From assembly GCF_000003815.2 (NCBI RefSeq), contig NC_049984.1, forward strand, positions 13,390,846-13,454,845: a stretch of DNA of 64,000 nt, given 5' to 3'. The stretch comes from Branchiostoma floridae. Its lineage: Eukaryota; Chordata; Leptocardii; Amphioxiformes; Branchiostomatidae. Below the pieces are notes generated by a model, which did not search any database, was not told where the DNA came from, and worked only from the letters and a program-made list of their open reading frames with translations. Of the stretch, positions 58,601-64,000 are shown in pieces. The position numbers were made by a program, and so were the translations under genes. The stretch's first letter is position 1. Each line of letters begins with the position of its first letter.

Positions 58601-61051
58601 GTAGAACCGGGAATTGCGTTTTTTTTAAAACATTTCCTATGAGCATTTCCCCTGGATTCTTTGATCTCAAACTGCTGAAGGTATTTTCTACAGTGACAAA
58701 TGACAATGGATGGAAGATCATTTCGAAGAAAGAAAGGAGTCATTTGGGCATACATAACAGATACATAGCATTGGCATCCATCTCCAGTGCCACACACATT
58801 TTGGGCCATACACATTTGTGTGAGCACTACAGCAGGTGGCTGGTCTGCTGGTAATAAACTTTGCTTTTACGTGCAGAGGGATGCCATAAGCTAGCTTTAT
58901 GAAGCAGATCTAGATGTGGTGAGTGGACAGACCACTACACCATACACCTACATGAAATGTACAACATCGTATACAAAGGTCCAACTCCATTTGGTTGGGA
59001 CTTCCTTTTCTAAATATCACTGTCGCAATTAATCCAACTGCGATCACAGTTCATTCATGATAATGAGTATTGAATGTCTCAGGCAAGCTTGAGGGAAGTG
59101 GGAATAAAGTGTCTGGTTGCTATAGGCACTTGAACAGGAGACATGGTGATAAATCTTTGCTGGTCAAGCCATTCCCCATACACACATCATCCTTTAAGCC
59201 TCAGCTTAAGAGCATAGATCCTATATAAATGATATTCCTTAGATACAAGATATTTGCATAACAATAGAAAAACAGACAGGTGTATCCTTACCTTGGCATC
59301 TTCCTCCTGTGTGTCACAAAGAGGCATGAAGAAGACAGGACAGAAAGATGTAGACAAGAGATTGTTTCATTTTTTTTTCAATGGAGCCTCCCAAACCACT
59401 GGGCCCCTACTAGTAGAAATGCCTTTGGAAGGCTTTTAATTGATTTGGGTTTCTGATTGCCAAATGGTCCTGACATGGTTGCCAATGCTATCCAAGGCTG
59501 CATCCAGTCAGAGAGGATGTCAGAAAAGACCAATAAGAAACCAAATTACTAAATGCCATTGAAATAGGTTTGGGAGGCTTATAAATTGTATCTTCTTGTG
59601 ATTATCAATCCCAACAGCAATTAAGTAGCTACAGGTAAAGGTACAGTAACACTCTAAGCAATGGAGGCGAGCAGGTTTTTGCGTTGCAGTTAGCAAGGAT
59701 TTCTACATAAACTTGATCATGTGGATGACATCCGTGCATGTCAATTGTTGTTCGTTTCGAAAAGAAAAAAGTCTGTGGCCATACTGTAAATCACAAAAAA
59801 AGAAGCCGCCATAAAATCAGCAAAATAGATTGTAAATCAGAACATACATGTAATGCAAAGTCTTCCAAAGTCAAAGTAGGTGTAAACTAATTTTTTAAAA
59901 AATTGTTGTTTGGTATACCTTGGTCTGTGTGTTCAATCATTTGTTAGAACTTCCTGACCACTTAGATTTTATGTCACTAGTATTTTGAAGGCAACTTTTT
60001 TCCCAACATATTTTTGACATGCACACATAATTTTTGGGATGTCCAGAGGATTTAAGGTTAAATAGGGCAGGGCTATAGAACAGTTAGAAGGGAAGGCAGT
60101 GACCTGTGATACCAATCAATAAAGTGAAGTGAAGCAAACTAAAGGAACGTCATATCCTGTAGTATTGATTGTAATAATTACATTTGATCGGGATGTCCGA
60201 CTGTATGATCCTCAAGACTCAGGTGAAGATGACAGCTTGCTATCTAGTTCAATAACGCTGTGGCTATGCCTGGAACACCCAGTGTCACTACTAGTATCTG
60301 GTAGTGCCAAAAAGCCTTACTAACAGGAAGCACAGGAATTTCTTTGAACCAATAGACACTGTCATTCAATGAATGGTGTAATGTGGTTCTGTACCATTTT
60401 ACAGGATCATCCTTAGGGTTAGTGTTGTCGTTATAATTTATAAGCAATAGAGTTGACAGGATCATCGATCATGAGGTGCTATCAATCAAAGGAACACATC
60501 CTGTCAATAGTTCGTACAAACTCTATTGACAAGAACATCCTGTCAATCATTCGACTCAATGGCACAGAAACATTCGTATTGACAGGAACAACAACAAAAT
60601 CGCATCATCCTGTCAAATTATAGCCTCGGTCTTTCAATTGCAATAGAATACTCCGGACCAAATTCATAATCATATTAAATTCACATCAATCCAACTTAAA
60701 CGTTACGGCAAAAACGTGATGGTCCCACATTTGATTTGTAAACATGAATAGAGGGTGGCCAAAATTCCGACACGCATTGGCCAGTCCCGAGGGACCATCT
60801 ATGGGAATGGGCCAAACTCACAACAGCTTTGTTGTCAACCGTTAGTGAGCGCTGGGTGCTGTTTTCTCTTGCCAACAGACGATGAATAGCTAGGATTATG
60901 GGCAATAACGTCGATACCGGCGGTGAAGCTTATACTTAGCTGCACCGTACCTCAGTGGCACACTGTCAGCTCCTACTGTTGAAGGGAAAACAGCAGAAAA
61001 GCTAATCAATACCGCTACACGCTCACACACTCACCTCGTGTCCGCCATCAT
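31539..61051 (-). CDS. DUF445-family membrane protein, ten-exon gene
   Basis: Exons 61051-61035, 59306-59292, 56321-56153, 35693-35573, 35199-35085, 34797-34661, 33728-33642, 33091-32997, 32320-32207 and 31646-31539 join to 325 residues, all GT-AG and in frame. Residues 11-67 are charged and probably disordered (RRRRYSIEEEED). A helix at 81-98 (NLICLVAMIIGITLVEVF) and a C-terminal helix at about 302-324 look transmembrane. GGVTNWLAVKMLF (125-137) and the ending MIRQHLGWLVVWGNVFGALL are hallmarks of DUF445, a family of unknown function found mostly in prokaryotes (Bacillus YheB type, about 380 aa). The middle is amphipathic and helical, as in the family. I know of no vertebrate orthologue. Membrane location is inferred; no biochemical role can be given. 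Confidence 0.85.
32207..32320 (-). CDS. DUF445 gene exon 9
   Basis: Phase 0 both sides, 38 residues (LAKNLKTFEFMNAESMRAQV and on). The acceptor is good (CCTATGCCCTACAG). The donor GTCAGG is weak; if not used, translation stops three codons later (VRK, stop), giving a form without the C-terminal helix. Confidence 0.82.
32815..32930 (+). repeat. Dispersed repeat containing TAGGGGGCC, copy 3
   Basis: ATAGGGGGCCTAAAATTG, then GTGACCTCAATGAC and CCAAAATTAATAC follow the order seen in the other copies. It lies in intron 8 of the DUF445 gene. Confidence 0.55.
32997..33091 (-). CDS. DUF445 gene exon 8
   Basis: The acceptor is CTCCCCTCCCCAG and the donor is GTGAGT; phase 1 in, phase 0 out. It encodes GMMLAMMGVDAGKLSKMIQP and then LMKGLSRDMTPV, an amphipathic helical segment typical of the family's middle. 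Confidence 0.87.
33642..33728 (-). CDS. DUF445 gene exon 7
   Basis: Phase 1 at both ends; donor GTATGTG. It encodes ESKLQRLLQSERVMQIIDNQ and then VQKLYKKPE. Confidence 0.86.
34661..34797 (-). CDS. DUF445 gene exon 6
   Basis: The acceptor is TTTTCCTTCCAG and the donor is GTGAGTG; phase 2 in, phase 1 out. It begins SGVITSQFKEIRQTVKNVV, corresponding to the family's G(V/I)IP-x-(R/K)-x-E segment that follows the first membrane motif. Confidence 0.88.
35085..35199 (-). CDS. DUF445 gene exon 5 (N-terminal family signature)
   Basis: Phase 1 in, phase 2 out; donor GTGAGAG. It encodes MNFLQVFRAMGLFSVSGGVT and then NWLAVKMLFDRIPGLIG. The G-G-x-T-N-W-L-A-x-K-M-L-F signature is the best family identifier in the protein. 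Confidence 0.9.
35573..35693 (-). CDS. DUF445 gene exon 4 (first membrane helix)
   Basis: Phase 0 in, phase 1 out; donor GTGAGAC. It encodes FRIRDFFHVGEVS and then a hydrophobic helix, NLICLVAMIIGITLVEVF. Bacterial members usually begin at the next segment, so this helix is an extra N-terminal element here. Confidence 0.85.
36817..36991. mobile_element. TACTGTAAA-family MITE, short subfamily, copy A6
   Basis: TACTGTAAAAGGCAAAATG pairs inverted with CATTTCCCTCTTTTACAGTA. An additional TACTGTAAAGGG 15 bp further left suggests a second terminus or a small duplication of the end. Confidence 0.65.
37147..37220 (+). mobile_element. tRNA-like segment (Leu/Ser type), degenerate
   Basis: GTCAAATGGCTGAGTGCC resembles the 5' part and A box of tRNA-Leu/Ser, followed by GGACACGAGATTGAGAGGCC and a degraded B box (GGGTTTGCTTCC). 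The acceptor stem GTCA/TGGC is weak. It is probably a tRNA-derived SINE head or tRNA pseudogene. Confidence 0.45.
37977..38104 (+). mobile_element. tRNA-derived SINE, best-preserved copy
   Basis: The head TGGTTAGGGTTGTTGACC plus B-box-like GGATTGAAATCCC is followed by TGGCAGGCCCCAATGTTGTG, TGCTATTCCCTCACT and ACTTAGGTAAAACCGAGTAC. Body blocks recur at 14783, 24510-24715 (inverted) and 47117. It abuts MITE copy A5. Confidence 0.6.
38106..38303. mobile_element. TACTGTAAA-family MITE, long subfamily, copy A5
   Basis: TACTGTTAATGCATTTAAG pairs inverted with CTGCATTTACAGTA. Internal blocks (TTTGCGGTAGTGGGAAAA, GTTCACGGTGGTTTTAAG) match A4 closely. Confidence 0.78.
41546..41880. repeat. Diverged tandem repeat, period about 172 bp
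   Basis: TTTTTAGCACCAAGG occurs at 41546 and 41718, each followed by similar text (CA(G)TC/GCCCACATGAAATG, later GATC(T/C)TACCA). Single related pieces (AGCACCAAGG) occur at 45424 and 61954. Confidence 0.5.
43822..44350. mobile_element. 529-bp element with inverted arms of about 100 bp
   Basis: The left arm TGTCCCAGTTTCTTTTGTG, then GTACCATTGAAATGCA and GAGCAATAGTTCAA, is repeated inverted at 44248-44350 with scattered mismatches. The centre is unrelated and AT-rich. It lies in intron 3 of the DUF445 gene. Confidence 0.7.
47117..47160 (+). mobile_element. SINE tail fragment
   Basis: CCCAGGTGAAAAAATGGGTACC matches the GCAGGTGAAAATGGGTACC part of the SINE at 24510-24715. Only the 3' body remains. 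Confidence 0.4.
50638..51205. repeat. Four-unit tandem repeat, period about 150-163 bp, with GAAA tail
   Basis: TACCAAATTTC(G/A)GGTCATT(T/C)GG begins units at about 50638 and 50800, with diverged units at 50963 and 51112. Each of the first three continues AC(G/C)AGGG(A/T)ACAGGAG. The block ends in GAAAGAAAGAAAGAAGAAAG near 51178-51200. The resulting long plus-strand frame is an artefact of repetition. Confidence 0.7.
56153..56321 (-). CDS. DUF445 gene exon 3 (charged N-terminal region)
   Basis: The acceptor is TTTTTTTTCACAG and the donor is GTGAGT; phase 2 in, phase 0 out. It encodes SPLVIEECPEEDDHRGRRRQ through EEEEDCSEDGDTP, strongly charged and likely disordered. RRRRYS is a basophilic-kinase-like site next to an acidic patch (inference). 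Confidence 0.72.
56322..59291. other. Intron 2 of the DUF445 gene
   Basis: It holds a TAGGGGGCC repeat copy at 56760-56860 and a short CCAGACCTGGACC-type direct repeat near 58000-58022. No exon was recognised. Confidence 0.55.
56760..56860 (+). repeat. Dispersed repeat containing GCTAGGGGGCC, copy 4
   Basis: CTGCTAGGGGGCCTACAATTG is followed by AAAATTCACACAAA and AAAAGATCTT, as in copy 1. Confidence 0.55.
59292..59306 (-). CDS. DUF445 gene exon 2, 15-nt microexon
   Basis: GAGGAAGATGCCAAG lies between a pyrimidine-rich stretch ending CACACAG and a strong donor GTAAGG. It keeps frame between exon 1 (phase 2) and exon 3 (phase 2), adding RKMP plus a shared codon. An upstream in-frame-looking ATG start (MPLCDTQEEDAK) is ruled out because it runs into exon 3 in the wrong frame and stops. 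Skipping the exon also keeps frame. Confidence 0.6.
59307..61034. other. Intron 1 of the DUF445 gene
   Basis: It contains the cluster of TGACAG motifs at 60454-60615. Nothing else was recognised. Confidence 0.5.
60454..60615. promoter_or_regulatory. Cluster of five TGACAG (TALE homeodomain-type) motifs
   Basis: TGACAG or its complement occurs at 60454, 60501, 60540, 60580 and 60610. The one at 60540-60549 is CTGTCAATCA, whose complement TGATTGACAG is the PBX-MEIS/PREP composite site. It lies about 420-600 bp into intron 1 of the DUF445 gene. The repeated ATCCTGTCAAT context means a decayed repeat is possible. Confidence 0.35.
61035..61051 (-). CDS. DUF445 gene exon 1 (start codon)
   Basis: ATGATGGCGGACACGAG then GTGAGT, phase 2, giving MMADT and part of R6. 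The frame is open upstream but with no earlier ATG. The ATGGCGG context resembles YY1-type housekeeping starts. The surrounding sequence is CpG-richer than the introns. The second ATG (61048) could equally be used. Confidence 0.65.
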
Positions 61052-64000
61052 GAATCTGGAATGGTGGGATCCCCGGGCGAGGCCACTCGTAACGCAGGGG
61101 TAGGTAAGACAGAACGCTGGAGGGAAAGCCCTAATCTCAAAGCAGAGAAGAGACCCAGACTTGTTTCGGTATTTACAACATTGTACGTTTTTTTCGGGCT
61201 TTCTAATTTCCCAGATTCCCCTCTTGTCCGCGTGGCTACAGAAGAAAACCTGACAAAATTCAAAGCTTGACAAAAACGCGCAATGAAGACGACAGAAACA
61301 ATCGGAAGCCTAACCTCTGCTCGGAGAGTAGGGAAGCCCAGAAGACGTGAAGGTCCGTGAGCAGTGCTGAAGTGACACGGTGCGGCAGACTTTACTGTTG
61401 CAATGACATCTAAACATAAACGTAACAACAAAACAGAACGTTGTGCAGTCTCAAAGGTATATGACAGCACAGGATAAGAATGCAATGAAAATTTTGTTTG
61501 TGTTCTGATCCTTTTCCAAGTCAACTACTAGTAACCTAGTATACAGGGGTCTGAAGGTGGACATTATCATACACGAACAGAAAACAACGTGAGTCAATCA
61601 CTGCTTCGTTTAGACCCTTGTAGTGCCCAGAAACAAACAGAACTGTTTCTGTGGCAGTGTATTTCTACAAGGAAATGTTGCAAGCCTTTTCCCCTTAATG
61701 TTCTAGAGGCACCTCGAAAACGGGATCCCCATTTTACTCCCCTTCCAAAAGACGCCGCAGCCCCAACCGAAATTCCCCTCCCAGGATTTGACTCGGGAGC
61801 TATATTACGGCTGGATACCAGGCTATGAACCGGGGTCTTCCAGTAACTAATTATAACTAATTGGAACCAGACGCTCAACTGTGAGTCTGCTACTATCATG
61901 TGAGCTACATGGAATCACCCAGCACTGTTATATGATATCAAATTCAGCACCAAGGACAGGCCTGCACTGTCGATCCGTTGTATTCAAACATTATCCTTAC
62001 GTGCAGGTGTTATAGAATTTTGGCGCTCAAACAGCAAATATTCAGAATTTAAAAATTGCTAATCAGATCGACCTCTGCGACTTATTTTCAACATATCAAC
62101 GTCACATTTACACATTTACAATGTTGGAGAACAACGTGAAAGCCAATCGTCCAGTAGTTTTCAGTAGCCTACCGAAAACTCCCAAAAAATTAATGGTAGA
62201 CAACTCAAGTGGCAGTGCGTTAGCATATTTCAATCCGTTTTCACGACACAGCAAAGTCATATTCTACTCTGTAACTATCGCCGTGGGGTGTGATAAGGTA
62301 TATTCAATTTATGAAGTAGAATGATTGCCAAAAAAAGTGGTTTTCTTCTAAACATGTCACGTATTGATTAAACGGTCAGATTCTACAAAACATGCCTTTA
62401 TGCCATTCATGATGTGCAACACGCACTAAGAAACGCTGGTGTTTGCTTTAACACCGACAGTTTAAGTTACTCGAAAGAAAAGCGGAGAACGGTGAAAGCG
62501 CAATCAGTCTAGTTGTGATTGTGCATATCTATCATGTTGACGCAACAACAATGACGATATGATACTATGAGGGAAATCTGATCGCAGTCTCAGAAGTGCC
62601 GCTCAGCGAAGTTGATCAGAATGGCACATGAATGAAACGAACCAAAAGAACTCCCATCAGAGGGTAAATATCGCTCAGCACTGGGTCCCTGAAGATACCG
62701 GGGTAAATAGTGCATGTAACATATTGATAGTTCTTACTACGTATCTTCACTCACTCAGAACACGTGAGGGATCTTTGTTGTCAATGCGTACCGTCATACG
62801 GACCGTGAGCTACTTCTGAGAGGAAGTGCTTTGAGTTTCACATATGTAATGATTGTAATGTCTAACGATACTGTTGCACTACAGTCTGACTAAGGACAGA
62901 TTTTATAACCGCCACCATGCGGTTGGTTGAAGAACCTTATCTTTTCGCGACTTCTACATAGAAGCACGTACACAAGCAATATGCAAAATTGTGATAAATT
63001 GTCCTCCTGTCCTTCTGTCATTTCCGTTGAAATTGTGTCTCTCCAGCAGTTGCCTCAATATATTCAGTCTAGCTGTACGAAAACAATATTTGAACGAACT
63101 AGATTTGTTTAAACCGGGTGGGTGTAAACTTATAAATCCTCTTGCAGATATTTCTGTTTACCGCGTTCCAAAATATGCATGGCGGCTTTTATCAATCAAA
63201 ATATACATTAACTGTAAGCTGTTGATGATATGTTGCTTTATAGCACTTAAAAATCACAGTAGAATAATATGAAAAGATCATTTCATGAGAGCCTTGGCGT
63301 TTAGAGAGTCGCAACAGCATATTTATTTTCTTTGTACTTTAAAGAAAAGGTGCCGTCATATACTAGAAGTGAATACAGATGTCTCTCAAATTACAATCCA
63401 CGCGTTATATACGTCCCCATCTCGGGTTGCTGGTGAATACAGGCGCATCATTCATTCTGCATTTCATCCCGTGAAGGTTAAAGCTGTGCGTCTTTGCGGG
63501 TTCAGGTCAGAACACACTATATCAATTCTAACAAATGTGTTCGCTCTCCCCATGCCCCCCTGGTAACACCACTTTCACGCACAGACCGTCCCTCCTACTT
63601 CTCTCAGCTCTAATCATGAGGCAGGAATTGAGAAAACTGACTTCGAGGAAGGGAAAGGCACACGAGTTAACAATTAACGATGGCTTTCATTTTTCGTGCA
63701 TTTATAAGATAAAGTGGGCATTTTAGTAGCCTCTCTATTAGGCTCCTTTTTATGGTCTTATTAGGCTTTTGTTGATTTATAATATGCTGTTTTTCTGGCG
63801 GCAGATCTGATATGTCGGCTTATGGGGCCTGGTAAGGAGGCTAGTACTTTAGGGTAGATGTAGGGAAACGCCAACATGGCTATGGGATCACCAACTTTAC
63901 TGATAATGTACATGTATCTGTATATCATTAATAATAAAGACGCATTTGGTAAATTTGGTAAATTCTGGAAGTCTGGGATGCTGGTCTATGTATGGGACAC
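61052..64000. other. Upstream flank of the DUF445 gene, no gene recognised
   Basis: The first few hundred bases are the likely promoter. Beyond it lie a probable tRNA-derived SINE at about 61700-61912 and otherwise anonymous AT-rich sequence. Open frames up to 158 codons occur but show no family resemblance or splice partners. Confidence 0.5.
61700..61912 (-). mobile_element. Probable tRNA-derived SINE
   Basis: On the minus strand the head reads GTAGCTCACATGATAGTAGC (A-box-like), then GTTGAGCGTCTGGTTCC, followed downstream by AGCCTGGTATCCAGCC and CCGAGTCAAATCCTGGGAGG. Boundaries and class are uncertain. Confidence 0.4.

Noticed and set aside
59257-59327. Alternative start exon MPLCDTQEEDAK for the DUF445 gene
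   Set aside because: It would enter exon 3 in the wrong frame and reach a stop after about a dozen codons, whereas the microexon model keeps frame.
61048-61524. 158-codon minus-strand frame upstream of the DUF445 start
   Set aside because: No family resemblance; it overlaps the promoter and first exon in another frame and looks like chance in GC-richer sequence.

Overview
The window looks like nuclear DNA from an invertebrate chordate, most likely a lancelet (Branchiostoma). It is AT-rich, its genes are split into short exons with GT-AG introns, it carries many short inverted-repeat elements, and a run of 214 Ns marks it as draft assembly. The species call is inference. It rests on proteins that resemble vertebrate orthologues closely but at invertebrate distance, and on repeat style.

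Three protein-coding genes and one tRNA gene can be supported. (1) On the minus strand at about 3.3-3.55 kb is the first coding exon of a CMIP (C-Maf-inducing protein) orthologue; the rest lies off the left edge. (2) On the plus strand, 17551-25675, is a complete eight-exon gene of the BTB-BACK-Kelch family (663 aa), best matched to gigaxonin (GAN/KLHL16), a substrate adaptor for cullin-3 ubiquitin ligases. (3) On the minus strand, 61051-31539, is a ten-exon gene for a 325-residue membrane protein of the DUF445 family, a family known mainly from bacteria and archaea. All of its splice phases agree. It includes a 15-nt in-frame microexon and a 20-kb third intron. (4) On the minus strand at 15831-15939 is a tRNA-Phe(GAA) gene with a 36-nt intron at the canonical 37/38 position and a pol III T-tract.

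Layout: 1-3323 is presumed CMIP intron. 3555-17550 is a head-to-head intergenic region with the CMIP promoter (CACGTG and TGACGTCA boxes), a dense set of non-autonomous TIR elements, the tRNA and a TC microsatellite. 17551-25675 is GAN. 25676-31538 separates the two convergent genes and ends in a 24-bp minisatellite whose units contain direct-repeat-1 nuclear-receptor-type motifs, beginning just past the DUF445 stop codon. 31539-61051 is the DUF445 gene. 61052-64000 is its upstream flank, with no recognisable gene.

The strongest points for follow-up are the CMIP-GAN adjacency (these genes are also neighbours on human 16q23), the DUF445 gene in an animal, the intron-bearing tRNA-Phe, the DR1-motif minisatellite, and several TIR elements with readable target-site duplications. 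I found no operon, phage, CRISPR array or other prokaryotic-type system.
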